A DNA stretch of 8,018 bases from Providencia sneebia DSM 19967 (GTDB lineage Bacteria; Pseudomonadota; Gammaproteobacteria; Enterobacterales; Enterobacteriaceae). Each line of letters opens with the position of its first letter. Within the stretch, counting starts at the first letter, position 1. The stretch covers positions 2,770 to 10,787 of the forward strand of contig NZ_CM001853.1 of NCBI RefSeq assembly GCF_000314895.2. Reading direction: 5' to 3'. Under the pieces are notes generated by a model. The model saw only the letters and a list, made by a program, of their open reading frames with translations. It was not told where the DNA came from and ran no database searches. Of the stretch, positions 1-5,822 are shown piece by piece. The position numbers were made by a program, and so were the translations under genes.

Positions 1-224
1 GCTTGAGAAAGTAGCGGGGAAGACTTATCAATTGGCTTACGAATACTAATTGGCTGAAAACTGACATTTTGATGCATCGATAAATTAGAAGACAACTCAT
101 GAATAAGAATTTCGTTTTCGTGCCCCTTTTGATACTTGTTTCCGATAGAATCTATCGTTGAGCATCCTTTTGAGATTAATCCCTGCTTATTTCCTTCCAA
201 CGTAAGGTAGATAATGTTCGCCAT
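1..224 (-). CDS. hcp: Type VI secretion tube protein Hcp (partial, N-terminal part)
   Basis: The start codon is ATG at 224-222, preceded by a good ribosome site (AGGGAA, about 7 bases upstream). The frame runs open off the left edge, so only 74 complete residues are visible. The N-terminus MANIIYLTLEG, followed by QGLISKGCSTIDSIGNKYQ and GHENEI, and the later stretch IRKPIDKSSPLL, is the conserved first half of the Hcp family. Hcp forms stacked hexameric rings that make the inner tube of the type VI secretion apparatus and carry effectors out of the cell. A usual Hcp is about 160-170 residues. The missing half prevents deciding whether this is a plain tube protein or an Hcp fused to a C-terminal toxin, a form known in Enterobacterales. 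No other secretion-apparatus gene is visible, so it is probably an orphan, cargo-type hcp. The family call is secure and the cargo role is inference. Confidence 0.93.
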   Translation of the reverse strand, partial: MANIIYLTLEGNKQGLISKGCSTIDSIGNKYQKGHENEILIHELSSNLSMHQNVSFQPISIRKPIDKSSPLLSQ

Positions 225-281
225 TTGAGTATTCCCTTTATCATTAAAATCAAATATAGATAACACATCATATAATAACCC

Positions 282-293
282 TAACTTAAGTTA
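282..293. repeat. 12-bp palindrome upstream of hcp
   Basis: TAACTTAAGTTA is a perfect palindrome about 60 bases upstream of the hcp start codon, within the only space where the hcp promoter can lie. It could be an operator. No -35/-10 pair of good quality could be fixed around it, so the role is inference. Confidence 0.3.
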
Positions 294-348
294 AATCCGG
301 AATTGGGTAATGAACGACTTACTTCATAATCACCGAACCAAACAATAT

Positions 349-374
349 AAAAAAGCCTTCATATTGAAGGCTTT
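349..374 (-). terminator. Rho-independent terminator after the 56-aa CPxSGxW gene
   Basis: A perfect 10-bp stem (AAAGCCTTCA at 352-361 with TGAAGGCTTT at 365-374) has a 3-base loop. Read on the minus strand it is followed by an unbroken run of six T (354 down to 349, partly in the stem). It begins 8 bases beyond the stop codon of the gene at 383-553. It therefore separates that gene from hcp, which must have its own promoter. On the plus strand there is a weaker T tract after CATTC, so it may act in both directions. Confidence 0.8.
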
Positions 375-382
375 CATTCTTT

Positions 383-553
383 TTAGGCATACTGAATTAA
401 CTGCCAAGTAACCGCCTTATTATCATAAGGAGGAAAGGTATTTCCTTTTGCGATTGGTGCAGTCGTTGATGGAGTACCAACAACTTTCCAAACCCCACTT
501 TCAGGGCATTTTTGCCCTGTTGTTCCGGTCGTACCAATAGGACTTTTTGACAT
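383..553 (-). CDS. Small CPxSGxW-motif protein (56 aa), next to hcp
   Basis: The preferred start is ATG at 553-551 because AGGA lies 7 bases upstream. A longer reading starting at 595 would overlap the promoter and lacks such a site. The product has a flexible Gly/Thr-rich start (GTTGTTGQ, residues 7-14), then CPESGVW (16-22), TPSTTAPIAKG (27-37), FPPY (40-43) and VTWQL (48-52). It has one cysteine, no signal peptide and no membrane segment. I recall similar short proteins and the CPxSGxW...KG...PP pattern near type VI secretion and PAAR genes, but cannot name the family or function. It lies just upstream of hcp on the same strand, divided from it by a terminator, so the two are neighbours but probably separate transcripts. 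A role as an adaptor or accessory of the Hcp cargo is conceivable but only inference. Confidence 0.75.
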   Translation of the reverse strand: MSKSPIGTTGTTGQKCPESGVWKVVGTPSTTAPIAKGNTFPPYDNKAVTWQLIQYA

Positions 554-585
554 AGTAATATCCTGAGTAAAAAAACTGGTCAAAA

Positions 586-610
586 TTAACCACAATAGAT
601 ATATGGTTAA
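586..610. repeat. Inverted repeat overlapping the promoter of the 56-aa gene
   Basis: TTAACCA (586-592) and TGGTTAA (604-610) form 7-bp arms 11 bases apart. The arms bracket the proposed -10 element (598-603), which is where a repressor site would be expected. The regulator is unknown. Confidence 0.4.
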
Positions 611-626
611 ATCACAATCATATCAA
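598..626 (-). promoter_or_regulatory. Probable sigma-70 promoter of the 56-aa gene
   Basis: On the minus strand, TTGATA (626-621) and TATATC (603-598) are 17 bases apart, a good -35 and a fair -10. The transcript would begin near 591, about 38 bases before the start codon at 553. Confidence 0.5.
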
Positions 627-830
627 CCAAGATAAATCTTAAATTTGACTTTACTAGGAGTTCTTCGCTCCATTTTGATACTAGTACCACATTTGGGCAT
701 TAATGGTCTAAAAAAATAAAAGTCATAATGTACACTATATGTCATTGTTATAAATATATAATTATATTTTATTATTTTTTGAAAAAAACAACGCATTGTT
801 TTTAATGCTTTTTTTTATGTTCAATGTACT
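627..830. other. Intergenic AT-rich stretch without a gene
   Basis: This stretch lies between the divergently read left-hand genes and the plus-strand small-gene cluster. No reading frame with a credible start and ribosome site was found. It becomes very AT-rich from about 740. Its right end holds the hairpins listed at 784-816. Confidence 0.6.
784..816 (+). terminator. Weak AT-rich hairpins with a T tract, possibly bidirectional terminator
   Basis: Two alternative hairpins overlap. AAAAACAA (784-791) can pair with TTGTTTTT (796-803). GCATT (793-797) can pair with AATGC (804-808), followed by eight T (809-816). The stems are short and no plus-strand gene lies upstream, so the function is uncertain. 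It could insulate the downstream cluster. Confidence 0.3.
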
Positions 831-860
831 TTGCACAAAATATATTTTTGATGGTAGTAT
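831..860 (+). promoter_or_regulatory. Candidate promoter for the small zinc-ribbon gene cluster
   Basis: TTGCAC (831-836) and TAGTAT (855-860) are 18 bases apart, a moderate sigma-70 pair. The transcript would begin near 867, about 24 bases before the start codon at 891. Confidence 0.4.
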
Positions 861-890
861 TGTTGAAACAAAAAATTAAGGGAAATACTA

Positions 891-1037
891 ATGGCACAGC
901 CACCAAAAGCTGTATTACGATATTTATGTAGCTGTTTAGACTGTAAACATGTATGGGTTAGCAGAGCAGGCTATGGTACGCCTAACTACTGCCCACGTTG
1001 CAGAAAAACAAGAATTTCAGTAAAACCATCGAATTAA
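891..1037 (+). CDS. 48-aa zinc-ribbon protein of unknown function
   Basis: ATG at 891 follows a strong ribosome site (AAGGGA, 7 bases upstream) and the frame closes with TAA at 1035-1037. The product MAQPPKAVLRYL... contains C15-x2-C18 and C34-x2-C37 (LDCKHVW...YCPRC), plus a further cysteine at 13. This is the layout of a small zinc ribbon. The rest is basic (RKTRISVK near the end), which would suit nucleic-acid or protein contact. There is no signal peptide or membrane segment. The next gene starts 39 bases downstream and also has CxxC pairs, so the two are probably cotranscribed. The function is unknown. Confidence 0.8.
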   Translation: MAQPPKAVLRYLCSCLDCKHVWVSRAGYGTPNYCPRCRKTRISVKPSN

Positions 1038-1076
1038 CAGATTATGTAAAAAAACTAATTAAATGTAGAGGGATTT

Positions 1077-1361
1077 ATGTCTGTAAAATCAAAAGGGGCG
1101 TGTCCATTTTGTAACGAGCAAATAGTCCCAATTATTGTTGAAGAGAATTCAATTAGACGAGACAAATGTCAGTGCCCTGAATGCTCAGGGATTGTCTATG
1201 TATGCCGCTCCCCTGGGTGCAATAACTACACTAAAGGTGGTGATTTTTGGGATGATGAGCTGTGTCCATCATGTACGGATGGAATATCTGGGAATGTTAA
1301 AGGGGTCGCCGTAATTAGTGCGGTTGGCCTTCTATTTAGCGCCTTTCAAAAAAAAGATTAA
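1077..1361 (+). CDS. 94-aa multi-CxxC zinc-binding protein with a hydrophobic C-terminus
   Basis: ATG at 1077 has GAGGG a few bases upstream. The protein carries four CxxC-type pairs: C9-x2-C12, C33-x2-C36 (with C31), C43-x4-C48 (CRSPGC) and C63-x2-C66, enough for two zinc sites. CRSPGCNNY followed by DDELCPSC (residues 43-66) is the most family-like part. I recall small bacterial proteins with this pattern but no assigned function. Residues about 74-90 (VKGVAVISAVGLLFSAF) are hydrophobic and could be a single membrane segment or a buried helix, followed by a lysine-rich tail. It lies 39 bases after the 48-aa zinc-ribbon gene, so a two-gene operon is likely. No clear terminator follows. The reading frame is secure and the role unknown. 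Confidence 0.85.
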   Translation: MSVKSKGACPFCNEQIVPIIVEENSIRRDKCQCPECSGIVYVCRSPGCNNYTKGGDFWDDELCPSCTDGISGNVKGVAVISAVGLLFSAFQKKD

Positions 1362-1463
1362 TTCAATATTAAATACATCCTGTTGCTGCTAGCAGATTTA
1401 TCTACTGGCAAGTATCTAATAAAAATTAGACTTATTCTTACTGCATTATAATGGGGAAATTCT

Positions 1464-1697
1464 ATGTCAAAATCAGACCGTAAATTTGTAAATCTAAGCC
1501 AAGATCATGAGTTAGAAGATTGGCTTTACAGAAATAAATTTTCAAAAAAAGAAGAAAACTTAAATGAGTTGATTGAGATTATTAACAACAACGTTAAAGA
1601 TGGTAATACATCTGATAACATTACATGGGAAGAACTTGATTCCGCATTAAAAAATAATCGAGATTGGTTTATTTCTTTAGTTGCAGTTGGTGAGTGA
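1464..1697 (+). CDS. 77-aa protein with a DUF3606-like N-terminus, unknown function
   Basis: ATG at 1464 follows GGGGAA at 1453-1458, a strong ribosome site. The N-terminal third, SDRKFVNLSQDHELEDWLYRN KF then SKKEENLNELIEII, resembles the short DUF3606 proteins (D-R-x-I-N-x-x-x-x-x-E-x-x-x-W, then a helix-turn-helix-like tail), judged by eye. The C-terminal part (WEELDSALKNNRDWF) is acidic and aromatic and not recognised. It has no cysteines, unlike the two preceding genes, and no membrane segment. It lies 102 bases after the 94-aa gene, on the same strand, and may be read with it or from its own promoter. A TATAAT at 1447-1452 lies too close to the ribosome site to be a normal -10. The XerC/XerD site begins 6 bases after its stop codon. 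Confidence 0.75.
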   Translation: MSKSDRKFVNLSQDHELEDWLYRNKFSKKEENLNELIEIINNNVKDGNTSDNITWEELDSALKNNRDWFISLVAVGE

Positions 1698-1703
1698 TTT
1701 TTA

Positions 1704-1731
1704 GGTTCTTATAAGACCCATTATGTTAAAC
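1704..1731 (+). other. XerC/XerD recombination site resembling pSC101 psi / pdif
   Basis: The 28-base core divides into an 11-base XerC arm GGTTCTTATAA, a 6-base centre GACCCA, and an 11-base XerD arm TTATGTTAAAC. From memory, E. coli dif has XerD arm TTATGTTAAAT, and pSC101 psi has centre GATCCA with XerD arm TTATGTTAAAC, so this site matches psi at 5 of 6 central bases and all of the XerD arm. The XerC arm matches dif at 8 of 11. Such sites let the host XerC/XerD recombinases resolve plasmid multimers (cer, psi) or exchange modules (pdif). In psi and cer, accessory PepA/ArcA or ArgR sites lie on the XerC side. Here that side is the coding sequence of the 77-aa gene, so a pdif-like role or unconventional accessory DNA must be considered. 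Confidence 0.75.
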
Positions 1732-2126
1732 GGGAAAGTTTAGTTCCTAAAACAGCTCGTTTATAACCATCAAAACGCCTACAATCAATTTTAAGCACTA
1801 AACACACCCAATATCACCATGAAAGTTTAAAATGGTTCAGGGCGCGTTTTAGCCGACTTTTAACAATGTTGATATTGAGAACAAAAACACACTAAAATCA
1901 TCAAAAAGCACAAACTTGTTTTGTGGTGGTTGACGATTTGACCAACCGAGTGAACGAGGGCGGTAGGTGCCATAAAAACCTTCAGAGTGATTTTTATGGC
2001 TACATTTAATGGGGTTGGTTAGTTTAAAACATTGGATTATAGTGTTAGTTAGATTGGTGTTTTTGGTTGCACGCCTAAGCTACTAATTGCTTAAGTGCCT
2101 TTATGTTAATTTCATAAAATCTAAAA
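1732..2126. other. Gene-free region between the Xer site and the restriction-modification operon
   Basis: No reading frame longer than about a dozen codons with a credible start was found on either strand. The stretch holds an imperfect palindrome at 1728-1762 (AAACG/CGTTT outside, GTTTAG/CTAAAAC inside), which could terminate the preceding gene or extend the Xer site. It also holds the 10-bp-arm hairpin at 1969-2000 and a second XerD-like half site near 2101. No T-tract terminator was found for the minus-strand operon that ends at 2127. Confidence 0.6.
1969..2000. repeat. Hairpin with perfect 10-bp arms
   Basis: GCCATAAAAA (1969-1978) and TTTTTATGGC (1991-2000) flank a 12-base loop. It lies about 125 bases beyond the end of the restriction-modification operon. 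The run of T is inside the stem and not after it, so it is not a classical terminator. A protein-binding or cruciform role is possible. Confidence 0.5.
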
Positions 2127-3119
2127 TCAAACGACTTTCTTTAAAGGGGTAATATCTATATTCAAAGCTATTTTTATTTCTTGAACTAGATGCCAAAACA
2201 TTACTGGAGGAATCGCATTTCCTAGAGCTTTATATTGAGATGAATCACTTCCCACTAATTTAAATGAATCAGGGAATGATTGAATTCTAGCAACTTCTCT
2301 TGGTGTAAAACGTCTATATTTACCATCGATACAAAGTACTGGGTCAGTACTATTTAAACTTACTTTAGCTAGGTGTGCTCCAACGGTATTACACGGCTGA
2401 TCAACATCCTGAGCACGACCTTTATTCATTTTTTTATTACTATTTAACAATCCTTGGACAGCTCGTTCGCTGAAATAATATTTAGCATCAATATCACATT
2501 CAGGAAAAATAACATCAGCTAAAGTAGCTTTCTTTATGTTATTTAATATCGGAAATTTAAAATTATTAAAATGGCTTTCACTTTTAAATCCAACAATAAA
2601 AACTCTTTCTCGTTTTTGAGGAACACCGAAATCAACAGAGTTTAATAATTTCCAAGTAACGTGATACCCGCTTTTTTTAAATTCCTCTAAAATTAGAGGG
2701 AATGCTTTTTTGTTATTTGCTGACAATATTCCTTTGACATTTTCAGCAATAAAAACTGATGGCTTTTTTTCTTTCAAAACCTTGCACATTTCAAAAAAAA
2801 GTTCACCTTTCTCATCTTTAATACCTAATCGAGGAGGGTTTTGAGCAACAATAGAGAAACTTTGACATGGAAATCCACCAGTAAGTAGGTCATGCTCAGG
2901 TATTAAACTATGATCTAATTGTTTGATATCGCCTACAAATGTAGGGCACGTGAAATTTTTTTCTAAAATTTCTATAGCTTTTGGCTCAATATCATTTGCA
3001 AAGATTATATCTATATCATTTGATGCATAATGTTGACCTAGAAATTGAAAATCTCCTTTCAAACCTACATCAGTTCCACCACAACCACAGAACAAAGAGA
3101 CTGCTTTTAATTTACTCAT
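2127..3119 (-). CDS. DNA (cytosine-5-)-methyltransferase, second of the operon
   Basis: This 330-residue type II C5 methyltransferase transfers a methyl group from S-adenosylmethionine to carbon 5 of a cytosine in the target site. It has motif I at 8-20 (SLFCGCGGTDVGL), motif IV with catalytic C85 in GGFPCQSFS (81-89), motif VI ENVKG (126-130), motif VIII QKRERVFIVG (168-177), motif IX RRFTPREVARIQSFPD (269-284) and motif X QYKALGNAIPP (295-305). The target-recognition region lies between motifs VIII and IX, about 91 residues, and is unlike that of the first methyltransferase. The length is normal and no motif is missing. Its start overlaps the end of the nuclease gene by 8 bases, pointing to translational coupling. 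It is the last gene of the operon. It most likely protects one strand of the site cut by the nuclease. The exact target cannot be read from the sequence. Confidence 0.95.
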   Translation of the reverse strand: MSKLKAVSLFCGCGGTDVGLKGDFQFLGQHYASNDIDIIFANDIEPKAIEILEKNFTCPTFVGDIKQLDHSLIPEHDLLTGGFPCQSFSIVAQNPPRLGIKDEKGELFFEMCKVLKEKKPSVFIAENVKGILSANNKKAFPLILEEFKKSGYHVTWKLLNSVDFGVPQKRERVFIVGFKSESHFNNFKFPILNNIKKATLADVIFPECDIDAKYYFSERAVQGLLNSNKKMNKGRAQDVDQPCNTVGAHLAKVSLNSTDPVLCIDGKYRRFTPREVARIQSFPDSFKLVGSDSSQYKALGNAIPPVMFWHLVQEIKIALNIDITPLKKVV

Positions 3120-4452
3120 ATGTACGTAATAACTCTACTTGCGTGTAACAATTTTCATTAAAGTAAATATCTGCACCATTTCGAGGTACCATCTTTATAC
3201 GATCTTGTTTGTATAAACCAACAGGATCTTGGATTATCCATAAAGTATAACTTTCATCAGAAAGTTGTAAACGATAAACAAAATATCTATCTCTATGCGA
3301 TTCGGCTGCCGCCCACTCATTAGGCGTAAGATGAACCCGGTTAACAGTAAAATCCTTCAGGCTTACTGTAGTTTTAACTTCAATATGACGCATAGTTGAA
3401 TCTAATTCTCGAGATAAAACATCATAACCAACAGCAAACTGCGTTGGCATATGACTTACTAATTTAGCTAAATCAGGCCGCCCATTATTTGATAGCCAAA
3501 TTTTTTCATGGGCTAATGTTAAGGCTTCACCTTCGTCACCAATTTGCTTAGTAATAAAAGCTAATCGGTCAGAAGGGATACTAGTTTTTTTAGAAATTTT
3601 TTCTTCAAATGATTTGAGTAAAAGTTTGCTCGAATCATTTACAAAATGTATCCATTCTGATTTTAAAGACTCTAGTTGTTTCAGGGTATGTGATTTTTGA
3701 TAGTATTTAAATATAGGTGCATGATCTTTAAAGTATGATAAAAACTCCTTTGCATCATCTCTAAAAAAGAATTTACCTTTATAATCCTTGAGCATCAATC
3801 CCGCCAATACACAATAGTCTAATATATCTAATGCATACCGTTTAATATCCCCAGCAGTATCATAATTAACTTCGTTTTTACGATTATACAAAATCCTACC
3901 AATAGTAGCTGAAATATCTTCGTGATCTCGTGTTACTCTAAGATCATTTAATACACAATGACAAAACTCCACATCAGTTATATACAAGTCTTCCTCAGAA
4001 ATAGCTGATGAATTATAAAAACAAGCTAACCATAATAGAGGATGAAAATGAATATCTGAAATTATAATTTTTTCAATTTCATTATTTTTTAAAAAACCAC
4101 CGGGATATTGAAATGTAGAAATAAATCTTAAAAAAAACTCTTTTAAATTAGTTGTATTTGCTAATTCTTTAGATAAATCAGTAGCAAAATTACAATTATT
4201 TTTGGTATTTACCATGCTAAATAATGCAGTAATCTCTGTTCGCCAGTTATTTAATGTTTTTAACGTAACTCCTTCATTGCCAGGAAAATCATTTATTGCT
4301 GACAATATTTTTTCTTTAAAAACTGATTCAGTTTCACCATCTAACTCAGCAATTGAAAATGACATATATCCTAAAACATTTTCAATATTAGATTTAAACC
4401 TTGGCCTTGGATGATGTAGCCTTTGATAAAATTTAGTTGGAATTTTGTACAT
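3112..4452 (-). CDS. Type II restriction endonuclease with C-terminal DUF3883 (PD-(D/E)xK) domain
   Basis: This 446-residue protein sits between two cytosine methyltransferases. Residues about 300-415 match the DUF3883/Mrr-like nuclease fold: IGDEGEALTLAHEK (304-317), then GYDVLS (342-347) and RHIEVKTT (355-362). D344, E358 and K360 therefore form the expected D...ExK metal site. After it come NEWAAAESHRDRYFVYRL (378-395) and W405, typical of the domain's end. Residues 1-290 show no motif I recognise and probably hold DNA recognition and dimerisation. The ATG directly follows the stop codon of the first methyltransferase (TAA then ATG, no gap), with GGAG 9 bases upstream inside that gene, so the two should be coupled in translation. 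The gene then overlaps the second methyltransferase by 8 bases. The protein presumably cleaves the unmethylated form of the sequence both methyltransferases modify. Nuclease fold and context are strong, while cleavage itself and its target are inferred. Confidence 0.88.
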   Translation of the reverse strand: MYKIPTKFYQRLHHPRPRFKSNIENVLGYMSFSIAELDGETESVFKEKILSAINDFPGNEGVTLKTLNNWRTEITALFSMVNTKNNCNFATDLSKELANTTNLKEFFLRFISTFQYPGGFLKNNEIEKIIISDIHFHPLLWLACFYNSSAISEEDLYITDVEFCHCVLNDLRVTRDHEDISATIGRILYNRKNEVNYDTAGDIKRYALDILDYCVLAGLMLKDYKGKFFFRDDAKEFLSYFKDHAPIFKYYQKSHTLKQLESLKSEWIHFVNDSSKLLLKSFEEKISKKTSIPSDRLAFITKQIGDEGEALTLAHEKIWLSNNGRPDLAKLVSHMPTQFAVGYDVLSRELDSTMRHIEVKTTVSLKDFTVNRVHLTPNEWAAAESHRDRYFVYRLQLSDESYTLWIIQDPVGLYKQDRIKMVPRNGADIYFNENCYTQVELLRTYE

Positions 4453-5514
4453 TTATAATTTCTCCAATATTTTTTTTGCCAAAGCCTGTGCTAATATAGG
4501 TGGTACTGCATTCCCTACCTGTCTAAACTGTTCTGTTTTATTACCAATAAACTCGAACCTATCAGGAAATGACTGTAATCTAGCACATTCTCTTACTGTA
4601 GGGACTCTATTAGCATAATAATGAAAATGATGCCTATGCCCAGTGTCAATAGTTGGTGATGGAGCATGATCAGGGAATCGAGTCCAAGCAACATTAAAAT
4701 TTCGACTATTTTTCAATTCTTCAGGTAAAGCTTTATAATTCTTCCCTGGGGGGACTAACTTAATAGTTTCTTTAACTTTTTCAGAATGATTTGCGGCAAT
4801 GTGGTTAAGCACATGAGATGAATTAAATCTCATTAATTCTTGATAAGCATTTTGAATAGGAAGCGCATACTCTTGAATAGTTTCACCCAATTCATTTTCT
4901 AGAACAGGTAGGTCATGCAAAGCATCATATGTACTTATCATTTTTTTAAAAATCAAATCTTCCTGCTCTTTGTGCGTAGGCAAAGGGAAATCAAATTTTT
5001 CCATAGCTTTAGTTCCAATAAAAAACACTCGGCGTCGATGTTGAGGAACTCCATATTCAGAGGCTTTTAATACCTGGAAATTTACCGTATAGCCTAATGT
5101 TTCAAGGCTTTTAATTATTTCATCCTTAATTTTTCCTTTGAATAAGGAAATGATTCCAGGAACATTTTCAATCAGAACGTATTTAGGATTAAGTAAAGAT
5201 ACGATACGAATAAAAGACAGATATAACTGATTACGTGGGTCTTCTAGTTTTCGTGGCCCTGATAAGGATAATCCTTGACATGGTGGTCCTCCAATAACAA
5301 CATCAATAGAACATCCATTTAGCTTATCTAATATTTGCTGATTAGAAATTTCACGGATATCACCAAGAATGGTTTTTGCATCTTTATGATTTAATTTGAA
5401 AGTTTTAAGGGCGGCTTTGTCGTGGTCTATACCTAAAACAGTTTTGAATCCCTCTTGTTCAAAACCATAGGAAAGACCTCCACAACCACAAAATAAATCA
5501 ACAACATTTGGCAT
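4453..5514 (-). CDS. DNA (cytosine-5-)-methyltransferase, first of the operon
   Basis: This 353-residue type II C5 methyltransferase is intact. It has motif I VDLFCGCGGLSYGF (5-18), an S-adenosylmethionine-contact acidic residue near D30 (GIDHD), motif IV with catalytic C79 in GGPPCQGLS (75-83), motif VI ENVPG (116-120), motif VIII QHRRRVFFIG (158-167), motif IX from about 303 (RVPTVRECARLQSFPD) and motif X QFRQVGNAVPP (329-339). The recognition region between VIII and IX, about 135 residues, contains the stretch PTIDTGHRHHFHYY just before motif IX. It is longer than and different from the same region in the second methyltransferase, so the two enzymes are not recent duplicates. ATG at 5514-5512 begins directly at motif I. 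No good ribosome site precedes it, so translation may be weak. It is promoter-proximal, so methylation would come before restriction when the plasmid enters a new cell. No controller (C) protein gene is seen upstream. Confidence 0.95.
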   Translation of the reverse strand: MPNVVDLFCGCGGLSYGFEQEGFKTVLGIDHDKAALKTFKLNHKDAKTILGDIREISNQQILDKLNGCSIDVVIGGPPCQGLSLSGPRKLEDPRNQLYLSFIRIVSLLNPKYVLIENVPGIISLFKGKIKDEIIKSLETLGYTVNFQVLKASEYGVPQHRRRVFFIGTKAMEKFDFPLPTHKEQEDLIFKKMISTYDALHDLPVLENELGETIQEYALPIQNAYQELMRFNSSHVLNHIAANHSEKVKETIKLVPPGKNYKALPEELKNSRNFNVAWTRFPDHAPSPTIDTGHRHHFHYYANRVPTVRECARLQSFPDRFEFIGNKTEQFRQVGNAVPPILAQALAKKILEKL

Positions 5515-5822
5515 AATTTAACTTATAAATTAACAATAAATAGGCGAATGAATACTATGTTATATAGGTTTTTGAAGCAAATTGAGGATACTCAGAAAAC
5601 AATATTTAAAGCTTTAAAATAACCCACGGTAGGTGCTCTAATAAAACCCTAGTGCTAGACTTTTACGGTGGTTAGGCTGCCCATCAATGCTCCTCAAAAC
5701 GATTTTAAGACACGACCATCCCCCCTATAAAACAGCAAATCCACGCTGAAAGCTTATAACGGTTCAAGCGAGAAGGATGACAAATACCACCGCCTTCCGA
5801 GCATCAAATTTGATGAGACAAT
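5515..5822. other. Gene-free region between traM and the restriction-modification operon
   Basis: Only very short frames occur here and none has a convincing ribosome site. The right part holds a perfect 14-bp palindrome, CATCAAATTTGATG (5802-5815), 8 bases beyond the traM stop codon. It lacks a T tract and so is a poor terminator. In F, traJ follows traM; no trace of traJ is seen here. Confidence 0.55.
5552..5580 (-). promoter_or_regulatory. Candidate promoter of the restriction-modification operon
   Basis: On the minus strand TTGCTT (5580-5575) and TAGTAT (5557-5552) are 17 bases apart. The -35 matches the consensus only in its first three bases. Transcription would start near 5545, about 30 bases before the first methyltransferase. 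Other AT-rich -10-like strings (TATATAAC, TTTATAAG) lie nearby, so the exact element is uncertain. Confidence 0.35.

Noticed and set aside
554..595. N-terminal extension of the 56-aa gene, starting at 595
   Set aside because: The start at 553 has AGGA at good distance. The longer form would begin about 4 bases after the predicted transcription start and has no ribosome site.
585..612. Possible Xer site upstream of the 56-aa gene (ATTAACCACAA, TAGATA, TATGGTTAAAT)
   Set aside because: The XerD-like arm matches dif at only 8 of 11 and the other arm poorly. The inverted repeat is better explained as an operator over the -10 element.
1969..2000. Terminator of the restriction-modification operon
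   Set aside because: The hairpin is about 125 bases downstream and no T tract follows it on the minus strand.
4202..4414. 70-codon plus-strand frame inside the nuclease gene
   Set aside because: It is opposite the well-supported restriction endonuclease gene, has no ribosome site and no recognisable features: a shadow frame.
5548..5622. 24-codon plus-strand frame (MNTMLYRFLK...) divergent from the first methyltransferase
   Set aside because: It is too short, has only a weak ribosome site, does not resemble a C protein, and overlaps the likely operon promoter.
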